A DNA stretch of 64,000 bases from Pandoraea norimbergensis (GTDB lineage Bacteria > Pseudomonadota > Gammaproteobacteria > Burkholderiales > Burkholderiaceae). Both the position numbers and the translations under genes were made by a program. The notes under the pieces were generated by a model. That model ran no database searches and was not told where the DNA came from. It was given only the letters and a program-made list of their open reading frames with translations. The stretch covers positions 5,270,001-5,334,000 of the forward strand of contig NZ_CP013480.3 of NCBI RefSeq assembly GCF_001465545.3, in the 5' to 3' direction. Below are positions 26,442 to 34,927 of this stretch, one piece after another (the stretch's first letter is position 1; each line of letters opens with the position of its first letter).

Positions 26442-26775
26442 GTTTGCCATCCTTGATAGCGTTCTACGGCGACGGGGCTGATCAGTGCTCGCGTTGCTGA
26501 TGCGTGTCGCCAATGGAACGGGACGGACATGCGACCTACGATACTTTCACCGTGCCCGGGTTGCGGGTGCGAGCGGCAGGCAGCATCGGCCTTGCCGGCG
26601 ATTCTATCAGCAACCGCGGAGAAACCGGAAGCGCCCGTGCGATGCCGGAATGCGATGACACGCACGCAAATTCCATATTGGCCGACGGCGTGCCGCGCCG
26701 GTATAGTGGCGCTCGTTGAGACCGTGCCCCGCCGCCCTTGGCGGACCGGTCGTTGTAATGCGGAGCCTTATTCTC
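26442..26775. other. 334-base divergent intergenic region
   Basis: Between the glyoxalase-like gene (minus) and the ZapE-like gene (plus). It should contain both promoters. I see no convincing gene, palindrome or terminator. Confidence 0.5.
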
Positions 26776-27807
26776 ATGATCGACGCCGCGCGCGTAATGC
26801 AAGCGCTGGCCGAGCGCCACGTTGTTCCCGATAGCCGTCAGCGCGATGCCCTCGCGGCCCTCACTGCCCTTGGCACGCCCGCCAGCGCCGTCGACGGCGT
26901 GTATTGCTACGGCCTGCCCGGACGCGGCAAGAGTCTGGTGGTGGACACAGCATTCAGCGTGGCCGCTGGTGAAAAGCGCCGGGTGCACTTCCACGAATTT
27001 CTGCGCGACATGCATCGTCAACTGGTGCGCGAACCCAAGTGCGACGACCGGCTTGCCGCTGTCGCCCATCGCTGGCTCACCGGCGTGGCGTTGCTGTGCT
27101 TCGATGAATTCCACGTGCACGACATTGCCGACGCGTTTCTGATCGGCCGCTTCCTCGAAATCGCGCTCGCCCGTGGCGTGAAACTGGTGCTGACGTCGAA
27201 CTACGCGCCACAGGACTTGCTGCCCGATCCGGAATATCACGCACGGTTCGAGGCGACCATCGCGGTCATCGTTCAGCGCTTTACCATCGTGCATTTCGAC
27301 GGCGCAACGGATTACCGGATGGGTGGCGAGGCCGCGACGCTCTCGCGCTGGATTGCGCCGCTCGACGTGGCGAACGGCGTGCTGCCGCAGCATTTTGCGC
27401 AGCTCGAAGGCGCGCCGCCGGGCGCGGCGACGGAGGTTTCGCTGGCAGGCCGCGCGTTAGCGGCATGCAGTTCGGGAGAGCATGTCTTGTGGGCGAATTT
27501 CGACGACTTGTGCGTCGCGCATCGCTCGCATCTGGACTATCTGGCGCTGGCGGAGCACTGGCAATCGCTGATTGTCGACGCGCTGCACGTCGAGCGACTT
27601 CGGCGGCCCGATACCTTGCAGCGATTTCTCTGGCTGGTGGATATCTGCTACGACCGGCAACGCACGCTGATCATCGCCTCGGACGCGCCATTGATTCCCG
27701 CGCTCGATGCCATGCGCGACTGGCGCGATCTTTCGCGCACGATCAGTCGGCTGGCCGAGATGGGCTCGCTCGATTACGAGCGCCGTACACTCACTCGCCC
27801 TCGCTGA
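26776..27807 (+). CDS. zapE: ZapE/AFG1-like P-loop ATPase
   Basis: 343 residues. Walker A is GLPGRGKS near residue 48 and Walker B LLCFDEFHVHDIADA near 110, the latter highly typical of AFG1/ZapE. LVLTSNYAPQDLLPD is the sensor region. In E. coli, ZapE modulates Z-ring stability during division; mitochondrial AFG1 acts in protein quality control. This copy is shorter than the usual 360-370 residues, with a reduced N-terminal segment and GLPGRGKS rather than GxVGRGKT, so it may be a divergent paralogue. The start could be the ATG at 26758. The stop overlaps the XRE gene by 17 bases. Confidence 0.85.
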   Translation: MIDAARVMQALAERHVVPDSRQRDALAALTALGTPASAVDGVYCYGLPGRGKSLVVDTAFSVAAGEKRRVHFHEFLRDMHRQLVREPKCDDRLAAVAHRWLTGVALLCFDEFHVHDIADAFLIGRFLEIALARGVKLVLTSNYAPQDLLPDPEYHARFEATIAVIVQRFTIVHFDGATDYRMGGEAATLSRWIAPLDVANGVLPQHFAQLEGAPPGAATEVSLAGRALAACSSGEHVLWANFDDLCVAHRSHLDYLALAEHWQSLIVDALHVERLRRPDTLQRFLWLVDICYDRQRTLIIASDAPLIPALDAMRDWRDLSRTISRLAEMGSLDYERRTLTRPR

Positions 27808-27985
27808 AGATTTGTTCGATCGGCAGACCGAAGACGCGTGCGATCGCAAACGCTAACGGCAAACTCGGGTCGTAGCGCTGGTTCTCGATCGCATTGACGG
27901 TCTGACGCGAGACACCCAGCGCCGTGCCCAAATCGCTCTGCGACCAGCCGCGCGCGAGGCGCAATTCCTTGACGTCGTTTTTCAT
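27791..27985 (-). CDS. Short XRE-family helix-turn-helix regulator
   Basis: 64 residues that are essentially one XRE domain (ELRLARGWSQSDLGTALGVS, then RQTVNAIENQRYDP). This compact form usually represses its own operon and is paired with a small membrane protein, as here (28021-28395, 35 bases upstream on the same strand). Two near-identical 18-base palindromes at 28408-28465 upstream of the pair are the likely binding sites. Confidence 0.92.
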   Translation of the reverse strand: MKNDVKELRLARGWSQSDLGTALGVSRQTVNAIENQRYDPSLPLAFAIARVFGLPIEQIFSEGE

Positions 27986-28020
27986 CGTATGTTGTCGCGT
28001 ACGCGCATCCGATCACCCAA

Positions 28021-28395
28021 TCAGCGATACCGGGCGGCGCACAGTTGCCCCGCCACCATCCACAACGCACACATCAGCGGCCACACCACGAACAGCGAAA
28101 GCTTCGGGAACCCGATGCCTTCCAGAAACCCGTAAGCGAAGGTGATCAGGCCCGTCCCCGCAAACGCGATGGCAAACGCCTCAAGCTGAATGCGTTGCTG
28201 CAACTCGTCCATCCGCCGCAAATTCCGGACGATGGCCCAGCACACGCCTGCGCCCGGCAACACCGGCGTCAGCGCGATCAAGGCGCGCGCGTATTGCGGC
28301 AAGTCCGGCAGCGCCTGCAATACTTTGATCGACCCGATCAGCAGCACGGTGTAAGCCACCAACGCCCCGCCCAACTCCTTGACGTAAATTCGCAT
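28021..28395 (-). CDS. Four-helix membrane protein paired with an XRE regulator
   Basis: 124 residues with four hydrophobic segments (about 8-28, 36-56, 72-92, 97-118) and a charged loop RNLRRMDELQQRIQLEAFA. Membrane proteins with this DELQRRIQ-type loop are often encoded next to a short XRE regulator; the pair's role is unknown. First gene of the two-gene unit. GAGG lies 7 bases before the ATG. Confidence 0.85.
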   Translation of the reverse strand: MRIYVKELGGALVAYTVLLIGSIKVLQALPDLPQYARALIALTPVLPGAGVCWAIVRNLRRMDELQQRIQLEAFAIAFAGTGLITFAYGFLEGIGFPKLSLFVVWPLMCALWMVAGQLCAARYR

Positions 28396-28407
28396 TGCTC
28401 AACCTCA

Positions 28408-28425
28408 TGTAAAGGATGCTTTACA
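28408..28425. promoter_or_regulatory. Candidate XRE operator, proximal
   Basis: TGTAAA, 6-base spacer, TTTACA. Perfect 6-base arms, 13 bases upstream of the membrane-protein start. Near-identical to the site at 28448-28465, with centres 40 bases apart (about four helical turns). Confidence 0.7.
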
Positions 28426-28447
28426 CGATAGCGAAGTCGCGACGTCA

Positions 28448-28465
28448 TGTAAAGTTTCTTTTACA
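28448..28465. promoter_or_regulatory. Candidate XRE operator, distal
   Basis: TGTAAA, 6-base spacer, TTTACA, preceded by TCA like the proximal site and followed by C. The match between the two sites in arms and flanks but not in spacers argues for selection on protein binding. Confidence 0.7.
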
Positions 28466-28503
28466 CCCCAATCCGTTGAATCATGCGCGCGAACTTGCGG
28501 CCG

Positions 28504-29394
28504 CTACACCGCATTCGCAATACGCTCCCGCAGCCATTGATGTGCGGGGTCCCGGTGCACGCGTTCGTGCCACAGCATGGATATCTCGAACCCCGGTACC
28601 TCGACCGGGGCGGCTACGATTTGCAGCGCGGGGTCGTCGCGCACCAGTCGCTCGGGCGCCATGGCCACGAGATCCGACGTCGCAATCGCGGCGCGCGCCA
28701 CGAGAAAGTGCGGCACAGATAACACCACGCGACGCGCATGACCGAGCGCGGCCAGCACCTCGTCCGTCCCCGCCTGAAAGCCACCGCTCTGCGACACCAT
28801 CACATGCTCCAGCGCGCAGAACTGCTTGAGTGTCGGGCGACGGCGCAACTTCGGATGATCGCGACGCCCCACCAGTACGTAGCGCTCGGTGAATAGCTTG
28901 CGACGGCGCAGCCCGTCCGGCGAGCCGTCCGTCGTGTGAAACGCCAGATCGATATCGCCCTGCTCCGCCTGCTTCGCCATCAGCGCGGGCGTCATCTCAA
29001 TCAGCGCGAGACGCGTGTGCGGCGCCACGGCGCGCAAGCCGGGCAGCATCGGCAAGATCACCGTCGACTCGGTGTAGTCGGTCGCAGCAATACGCCATGT
29101 GTGATCGGCGCGCGCCGGATCGAACGGGTCGGCGGGCGCCACCGCCTTCGACAGCGCTGCCAGCGCGTCGCGCAGTGGTTCGCGCAGCGCTTCGGCTCGC
29201 ACCGTCGGGCGCATGCCACGCGGGCCGGGCAACAACAACGGGTCGCCCAGTAGCTCGCGCAACTTCGCCAGATGCACGCTCACCGCCGGCTGCGAAAAGT
29301 GCAGCCGTTGCGCCGCGCGCGTCACGTTCTGCTCGTCCAGCAACACGTCGAGGGTGACGAGCAGATTCAGATCGATGCTTCGCAAATTAACCAT
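28504..29394 (-). CDS. LysR-family transcriptional regulator
   Basis: 296 residues from the ATG of MVNLRSIDLN; a second ATG five codons upstream is possible. The helix-turn-helix is LVTLDVLLDEQNVTRAAQRL, then HFSQPAVSVHLAKLRELL, of the NodD/SyrM-like branch (begins LRSIDLNLLVTLDVLL). Divergent from the NAD(P)H oxidoreductase at 29507, with a palindrome between them at 29408-29431, so it most likely controls that gene. Confidence 0.93.
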   Translation of the reverse strand: MVNLRSIDLNLLVTLDVLLDEQNVTRAAQRLHFSQPAVSVHLAKLRELLGDPLLLPGPRGMRPTVRAEALREPLRDALAALSKAVAPADPFDPARADHTWRIAATDYTESTVILPMLPGLRAVAPHTRLALIEMTPALMAKQAEQGDIDLAFHTTDGSPDGLRRRKLFTERYVLVGRRDHPKLRRRPTLKQFCALEHVMVSQSGGFQAGTDEVLAALGHARRVVLSVPHFLVARAAIATSDLVAMAPERLVRDDPALQIVAAPVEVPGFEISMLWHERVHRDPAHQWLRERIANAV

Positions 29395-29407
29395 GGTTAT
29401 ACCTGTC

Positions 29408-29431
29408 ATATTGGCAATTCATTTCCAATAT
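29408..29431. promoter_or_regulatory. Candidate LysR box
   Basis: Perfect 7-base arms ATATTGG (29408-29414) and CCAATAT (29425-29431) with a 10-base spacer, between the divergent LysR gene and the oxidoreductase. ATACCTG occurs twice nearby. Confidence 0.55.
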
Positions 29432-29506
29432 ACCTGCTGCCCGCCTAAGCTGCCTTCATTCCCTCAACGCTTTGCTGAGGTTCCCAGTTTGAAATGGAGG
29501 TTGGCA

Positions 29507-30283
29507 ATGAATGTCCTGATCGTCTATGCGCACCCGGAGCCGCGCTCCCTGAACGGCGCGCTGCGCGACTTTGCCGTGCAACGGCTCGAAGCGGCCGGAC
29601 ACCAGGTGCAGGTCTCGGATCTGTACGCCATGCAGTGGAAGGCGACCGTCGATGCGCAAGACTCGCTCGTGTACGAGGCCGACGCACCGTTCAACCCGTC
29701 GCTCGACTCGAAGCAAGCCTTTGAAAGCGGCCAGCAGAGTCCCGACATTGCGCGCGAACAGGCAAAGCTGCGCTGGGCCGACACGGTGATTCTGCAATTC
29801 CCACTGTGGTGGTTCTCGATGCCCGCGATCATGAAGGGCTGGATCGATCGCGTGTATGCCTACGGCTTCGCCTATGGCGTCGGCGAACACTCCGACGCGC
29901 GCTGGGGACTGCGTTACGGTGAAGGGTCGATGGCCGGCAAGCGCGCGATGCTCGTCGTGACGACCGGTGGCTGGGATTCGCATTACAGCCCGCGCGGCAT
30001 CAATGGCCCGATTGACGATGTGCTGTTCCCGATTCAGCACGGCATGCTGTTCTACCCGGGTTTCGATGTGCTGCCGCCGCACGTGATGTACCGCACGGGC
30101 CGCACGGATGAGGCGCGTTTCGATCAGATGACCCGCCAATTGGGCGAACGTCTCGACACGCTGGCGACGACGCCGCCGATTGCGTTCCGCCGTCAGAACC
30201 ATGGGCAGTACGAGATTCCGGCGCTCACGCTCAAGGACGATATCGCCCCCGGCAAGACGGGCTTCGCGGCCCACGTCGACTGA
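29507..30283 (+). CDS. NAD(P)H-dependent oxidoreductase (quinone reductase, flavodoxin fold)
   Basis: 258 residues of the NQO1/MdaB-like flavodoxin family. The FMN/FAD-binding start is VLIVYAHPEPRSLNGALRDF, followed by VILQFPLWWFSMPAIMKGWI near 93 and LVVTTGGWDSHYSPRGINGP near 147. It would reduce quinones or nitroaromatics by two electrons. The ATG at 29507 has GGAGG 8 bases upstream. Longer open frame upstream overlaps the divergent LysR promoter and is not used. Regulated probably by that LysR. Confidence 0.92.
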   Translation: MNVLIVYAHPEPRSLNGALRDFAVQRLEAAGHQVQVSDLYAMQWKATVDAQDSLVYEADAPFNPSLDSKQAFESGQQSPDIAREQAKLRWADTVILQFPLWWFSMPAIMKGWIDRVYAYGFAYGVGEHSDARWGLRYGEGSMAGKRAMLVVTTGGWDSHYSPRGINGPIDDVLFPIQHGMLFYPGFDVLPPHVMYRTGRTDEARFDQMTRQLGERLDTLATTPPIAFRRQNHGQYEIPALTLKDDIAPGKTGFAAHVD

Positions 30284-30377
30284 TTTACGCGCCGCTGGCA
30301 GCGGTCCTGCCGACCGCTTGCCGAGGCGCGGGTTATCTGCAAGACTGGCAGCCGATTCCCCCTTTCGATGCGTCGTC

Positions 30378-31004
30378 ATGCAACTTTCCACGCTTGCGAT
30401 TTATGCCACCGCCGCGCTCATCGGCGGCCTGATTCCCGGTCCGACCACGTTGCTGGCACTGGCCAACGGCATCTCCGGTAACTGGCGGGTTGTGCTGGTC
30501 GGGATGTGCGGCGCAGCACTCTCCGACATCGTCATCGTCGCAGCGGTCGGTGCCGGGCTGGGCGCATTGCTGTCGGCATCGGCCACGCTCTTTGCGACGG
30601 TGAAATGGGTCGGCGTGCTCTATCTCGTGTGGCTGGCCGTACAGTTGTGGCGCAGCCATCCGAAGGATCTGAGTCAGGTGCGCATCAAGGCGGACATGAG
30701 TGCGCGCCGGGTGTTTCTGCGCAGCTTCGGCGTGACGCTCACCAACCCGAAGATTTTGTTGTTCCTGTCGGCTTTCCTGCCGCAGTTCGTCAACACGTCG
30801 ATGCCGCAGGTGCCGCAGTACGCCGTGCTTGCGGTGGTGTTTGCGCTGGTCGATATCGTCGTGATGACGTTGTACGCGACCGGTGGCGTGCAGGCGGCGC
30901 GTCTGATGACGGCACGCGGCCTGAAACGCCTGAACCGCGTGTGTGCCGTCGTGATGTTTTCCCTCGCAGGCGGGCTGGCGTTGTACCGAAAATCCGGGAA
31001 TTGA
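30378..31004 (+). CDS. LysE/RhtB-family amino acid exporter
   Basis: 208 residues with six predicted helices. Near the N-terminus, IPGPTTLLALANGI is the LysE signature (PGPxxxxx), and FGVTLTNPKILLFLSAFLPQ near residue 117 is the conserved mid motif. Exports amino acids or homoserine-lactone-like compounds; substrate unknown. ATG chosen because it starts directly at the first helix. Confidence 0.93.
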   Translation: MQLSTLAIYATAALIGGLIPGPTTLLALANGISGNWRVVLVGMCGAALSDIVIVAAVGAGLGALLSASATLFATVKWVGVLYLVWLAVQLWRSHPKDLSQVRIKADMSARRVFLRSFGVTLTNPKILLFLSAFLPQFVNTSMPQVPQYAVLAVVFALVDIVVMTLYATGGVQAARLMTARGLKRLNRVCAVVMFSLAGGLALYRKSGN

Positions 31005-31255
31005 ATTCCCCGATACCGGCGAACCCCGCCCGGACGAAGGCTCGCCCTGCCCATCGTCCATTTGAAGGATTCCCAACGATTTTCGTTTCCCTTATTTTCT
31101 GACGCGCGCCGGTGGCATCGGGTCACCCGTCACGGCGCGTCGTAGATAGCACGTTCTGAAAGACAAGTCCCGCAGTCTTCGGCCAACACCGGCACGCTGC
31201 GGGGTAAAAATAATGACGATGCTGTAACGGCGCCAAGCGCCGCAGGGGAAACGAT

Positions 31256-31909
31256 ATGAACCGGTATTCGGCCATCACCGCCGTCAGTGCGGTGGCCATC
31301 GCCTTTGTGCCTTCTCTGGGCTGGGCGGCAGATCCATCCTGTACTTCCGAAGCTGCCCTCCTGAACAAGAGTCTCACCGTGCAACAACTTCAGCCGTTGT
31401 TTGCCCCCCAAAAGACCCTGGTAGCCACGACCAAGGTCAGCGAGCTCGATATCCAGCCTGAACAGCTGAACGAGCTTGAAACCAGTCTCACGACCTACCA
31501 AGTCATCAACGGGGTGACGCTGGAGGCCGTCGTTGGAAAAGCCAAGGCCGACGGCACAGAATTCCTGACGCTCTACACGTTCAAGCAGTACCGGACCGAC
31601 GATGCCAAGAAGAAAAACGGCATTTCGATCGAGATGAAGATTCATTACTTCTCCAAATCCGGCTCGCTCTCGCTCTCCAACCTTTTCGGCTTCCTCTCGA
31701 CATCGGCGAACGCGAGCAAGTTCGACGGCAGCATCAGCTTGTCGGTCCATGGCATTGCCAATGCAAAAATGGCAGCGTTGTTGCCGATGCCGTCCCAACT
31801 CGATGAGAGCGCCGCCGCCATGTACTTCTCATACATGGGCACGCTCAAAAGCCTGATCACCGATAAGGACACGAAGATCATCCCGGTCGAACTCTCGCCA
31901 TGCACCTGA
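31256..31909 (+). CDS. Hypothetical exported protein
   Basis: 217 residues with a signal peptide ending GWAA-DP. The mature protein has two cysteines (near residue 29 and at the C-terminal SPCT) that may form a disulphide, and mixed polar sequence with no recognised domain. GGGGAAACGAT precedes the ATG. It ends 23 bases before the 3D-domain protein gene at 31933, so the two probably form an operon. Confidence 0.75.
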   Translation: MNRYSAITAVSAVAIAFVPSLGWAADPSCTSEAALLNKSLTVQQLQPLFAPQKTLVATTKVSELDIQPEQLNELETSLTTYQVINGVTLEAVVGKAKADGTEFLTLYTFKQYRTDDAKKKNGISIEMKIHYFSKSGSLSLSNLFGFLSTSANASKFDGSISLSVHGIANAKMAALLPMPSQLDESAAAMYFSYMGTLKSLITDKDTKIIPVELSPCT

Positions 31910-31932
31910 TCGCCAGCCACGAAAGGAAAATC

Positions 31933-32688
31933 ATGACGCTTCGCCGCCTTATCGTCATTGCGTTGCTCGCATCGCCGTTGACGGCTTACGCGGGCACCGC
32001 CCAGCAGTCCGACTTCGATTTTCCGGCGCCCGCCGCCAGCGCCACGCCGAAGAAGCTCTGGGCGACGCATTACTACGTCAACACGGTTGCGAGCGTGCCC
32101 ACGGGTATCCCGTTGCGTGATGCCGCCGGCAATGCGCTGTCGGACAACATCTCGCCACGCGACTGGTGTCTGAGCGCCATTGAAGGGACCGTTCAGGTCG
32201 CGCAAGGCAACACGCGCCGCACGCTGAACTACGCGGGCACGGGCACCCAGCAGGTCGACTGTGCCGCGACGCTCAAGATCGATGCCCGCAAAAAGCCGTG
32301 GATCAAGAGCACGGGAAAGAGCTACTTCGAAGTCGCCAAGGGGCCTTTTGGTGACGGCGTGAACGGGTATCAGTTGGTGCCGTTGCGCACCATCGCGGTG
32401 GACAGCAGCGTCATTCCGTACGGCACTGTGGTCTATATCGCTGCGGCACGCGGAGCGATGGTCGAGGTCGATGGCGAGAAGATCCGGCACGACGGCTACT
32501 TCTTCGCAGGGGACGCCGGTGGCGGTGTGAAGGGCAATCATGTCGACGTGTTCTGCGGCGCGACGTCGGCAAATTGTCTGCCCGGCGTGGTCGCCAGCGA
32601 CGACAAGCACACGTTCGACGCGGTCGTGATCACCGACGCCGATATCACTCGCCGACTGCGCGCGGCGCACGGACGGACGTCTCCCTGA
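31933..32688 (+). CDS. Exported 3D (Asp-box) domain protein
   Basis: 251 residues with a signal peptide ending TAYA-G. The C-terminal part (about 130-225) shows the 3D-domain arrangement of double-psi barrel proteins: RTIAVDSSVIPYGTVVYI, then FFAGDAGGGVKGNHVDVFCG, with the aspartates of the name. Such domains occur in MltA-type lytic transglycosylases and resuscitation/peptidoglycan hydrolases. The N-terminal part is not MltA. AAAGGAAAATC before the ATG supports the start. Probably periplasmic and acting on cell wall or a bound glycan; not proven. Confidence 0.82.
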   Translation: MTLRRLIVIALLASPLTAYAGTAQQSDFDFPAPAASATPKKLWATHYYVNTVASVPTGIPLRDAAGNALSDNISPRDWCLSAIEGTVQVAQGNTRRTLNYAGTGTQQVDCAATLKIDARKKPWIKSTGKSYFEVAKGPFGDGVNGYQLVPLRTIAVDSSVIPYGTVVYIAAARGAMVEVDGEKIRHDGYFFAGDAGGGVKGNHVDVFCGATSANCLPGVVASDDKHTFDAVVITDADITRRLRAAHGRTSP

Positions 32689-32727
32689 GATGCCTTGCGC
32701 GACCGGGGTAGCCCCGCAATTTCCGGG

Positions 32728-33231
32728 CTATCCCGGCGTAGCGAAGTACAGGAAGTACACGGTGGTGATGGCGTTTCGCATCATATGCACCGCCATGGTC
32801 ACCAGAAACGGGCGGCCGCCTCGTTGGTCTTCGATGACGAAGGTGCCGGCCAGCACGAGTCCGACGACAAAGGTCATCAGCACATAGACGGCGCTGTAGG
32901 TGTGGGCCAGTGCGAAGAGCGCTGCGGAGATGGCAATCGTGATGCCCGTCGGGCATTTGAACCGGTTGAGCAACCGGATGCACGCCCACTGGAAGACGGC
33001 CGTCTCGAGCAGTGGCGCGATCAGGCAGCCCAACAAAATCATCGCCCCCGCGCCACGGCTGCCGAGCCCCGGCCCGGCGAGCGAAAGCTCAGGCATCGCC
33101 AGCGTGACGAGAATGACCGGCACCGCTGCCATGTAGGTCAGCAGGAGCGCAACGAACATCAGCGGGACCGACGGCAGCCGGGTGACCCAAGTGACGCACG
33201 TCATGCAGCCGGACCAATAGCGCTGGATCAT
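32728..33231 (-). CDS. CPBP-family intramembrane protein (variant active site)
   Basis: 167 residues with about five helices. The CPBP (CAAX protease/bacteriocin-processing) motifs are present but variant: motif 1 is APLLETAVFQ instead of EExxxR, motif 2 FALAHTYSA (FxxxH), and motif 3 HMMRN (HxxxN). The ETxxFQ form is a recurrent variant in this superfamily, so it may still be active, but the change of the second Glu and the Arg should be noted. Function unknown. It follows the MmgE/PrpD gene on the same strand after 93 bases. Confidence 0.75.
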   Translation of the reverse strand: MIQRYWSGCMTCVTWVTRLPSVPLMFVALLLTYMAAVPVILVTLAMPELSLAGPGLGSRGAGAMILLGCLIAPLLETAVFQWACIRLLNRFKCPTGITIAISAALFALAHTYSAVYVLMTFVVGLVLAGTFVIEDQRGGRPFLVTMAVHMMRNAITTVYFLYFATPG

Positions 33232-33324
33232 GCTTCGGAAGTGGTTTCCAGTGAGCGAGGCAGCCGAGATGTTATCCCAACTCGGTAGCCCGACTACCCC
33301 TCACCGCCACCCACTGCCCCGATG

Positions 33325-34809
33325 TCAGGCCTTGATCGCGCCCAGCGTGGCGATATCCGCCGCGTTACCAAGCGTCTCCACGTGCCAGCAGGTGTCGATC
33401 AGGCGATGCGCCTGCGCGTCCGGCAGGATGCCGTTCACCAGATCGAGAAATTTGGCTTCGAGTTGCTTGTCGGTCATCGGCACTTCCAGACTGCCGATGG
33501 CGTGCTCGATGAATTTATGCAGCTTGCGGCCGTCTTTCAACGTGATCGTCATGTCGACCTGTTCCGGCTTGATCGACGGCACGATGGTCGCCGTCACGCG
33601 GTCGCGCAGCGCAATCACTGCTGGGTCCTGCACCGCGCGGTCGCTGTACTGACGCTCGCCCGCCGCGCCCTCGATGATCGCCACGGCCACCGAGTGATAC
33701 ACGCTGAATTTGCCTTCCAGCCCGATGCGCGGCGTCTTCTTGCCGGTCAGCTCGATCACCAGCGGGTTGACCTTCAACTCGATGCCTGCAATCTGGTCTG
33801 CCGTCAGCTTGTATTCATTGCGCAACTGAATCGCCGCATCGATGGCCGGATGGATCACGATGCCGCACGCAAACGGCTTATACGTGTTGAGCGCCGCTTC
33901 GTAGCGCTGGCCCAACCCTTCAGTGATCTCGCGGTAGTCCTGCTTGGTGCTGATGGCGTTGGCCCAGCCGCGCTTGGCTTCGATCATGCCGTCCGAGCTG
34001 GTGAAGTCCTTCGCCGCCAGCAATGCTGCGAACAGCCCGTTGCTGGCCGCACGCCCGGGATTGAAACTCTTGTTCATCGACCCGAACGACTCGCGCAGCC
34101 CGACCGGCTGCGACGCCGCCAGCCCCAGCGCCCAGACCATCTGCTGCTCGCTCAACCCCAGCACCTTGCCCGCCGCCGCTGCCGCACCGAATACCCCGGC
34201 AGTGCCGGTAATATGCCAGCCCACGTCGTAGTGATTCGGGTAGACGGCGTTGCCAATGCGGCATTCAGTTTCGACGCCAAGCACCAGCGCATTGAGAAAG
34301 TCGCGGCCCGTGATCGGGTGGTATTCCGCCAAGGCGAGCAACGCCGACGTGACCGGACCCGCCGGGTGAATGATGGTCTTGAGATGGGTGTCGTCGTAGT
34401 CGAAGATGTGGCTCGCCACCCCGTTCAGGAACGCAGCGTTCATGATGTCGAAGCGTTCCGTACGGCCCAGCAGATGCGCTTGCGGCGGCCCGGAGAACGG
34501 CGTGAGCGCGGCGACAGCCCGATCGACCGTCTCGTGACGCGAGCCGCCGACAGCCACGCCGATCCAGTTCAACAACGTGCGCGTGCCTTCCTTGCGCACG
34601 TTCGCGGGCAGGTCTTCGTAGCGCGCGGTGACGATGTAGCGCGCCAGCGTGCGCGTCACGCCCTGCCCCGCTGCGCCCGTGTCGGCGCCAGCACCCGACG
34701 CTGCCGCCGGTGCCGGGGCGGCCATGCTGCGCTGGACCAGCCCTTGGGCTGCCGCAATCGAAACCACGGCGCCAGCCTTGAGGGCGGCGCGACGATTGAT
34801 CGTGTTCAT
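33325..34809 (-). CDS. MmgE/PrpD-family protein with Tat-like signal
   Basis: 494 residues. The family covers 2-methylcitrate dehydratase, iminodisuccinate epimerase and related lyases. Here NWIGVAVGGSRHETVDRAVA, FIFD-type HIFDYDDTHLKTIIHP, ETECRIG and GWHITGTAGVFGAAAAAGK fit the family. The first 33 residues (MNTINRRAALKAGAVVSIAA, then AQGLV) have a twin-arginine pair, hydrophobic stretch and Ala-rich end typical of a Tat signal, unusual for a family best known in the cytosol. GGAGG precedes the ATG at 34809. The divergent LysR (34928) is the likely regulator. Substrate not known. Confidence 0.9.
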   Translation of the reverse strand: MNTINRRAALKAGAVVSIAAAQGLVQRSMAAPAPAAASGAGADTGAAGQGVTRTLARYIVTARYEDLPANVRKEGTRTLLNWIGVAVGGSRHETVDRAVAALTPFSGPPQAHLLGRTERFDIMNAAFLNGVASHIFDYDDTHLKTIIHPAGPVTSALLALAEYHPITGRDFLNALVLGVETECRIGNAVYPNHYDVGWHITGTAGVFGAAAAAGKVLGLSEQQMVWALGLAASQPVGLRESFGSMNKSFNPGRAASNGLFAALLAAKDFTSSDGMIEAKRGWANAISTKQDYREITEGLGQRYEAALNTYKPFACGIVIHPAIDAAIQLRNEYKLTADQIAGIELKVNPLVIELTGKKTPRIGLEGKFSVYHSVAVAIIEGAAGERQYSDRAVQDPAVIALRDRVTATIVPSIKPEQVDMTITLKDGRKLHKFIEHAIGSLEVPMTDKQLEAKFLDLVNGILPDAQAHRLIDTCWHVETLGNAADIATLGAIKA

Positions 34810-34867
34810 GTGTCTATCCTCCATGCATTTCTTGTTGTTGCACCCTTCGATGGGGCGACCTTCGATC

Positions 34868-34888
34868 ATGCGCGAGTTGGCGACGCAT
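34868..34888. promoter_or_regulatory. Candidate LysR box
   Basis: ATGCG (34868-34872), 11-base spacer, CGCAT (34884-34888), the usual LysR geometry, in the 118-base gap between the divergent MmgE/PrpD and LysR genes. Confidence 0.4.
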
Positions 34889-34927
34889 TAGAATCGCAAA
34901 AATCACAACCATTAGTGCATACGACGC

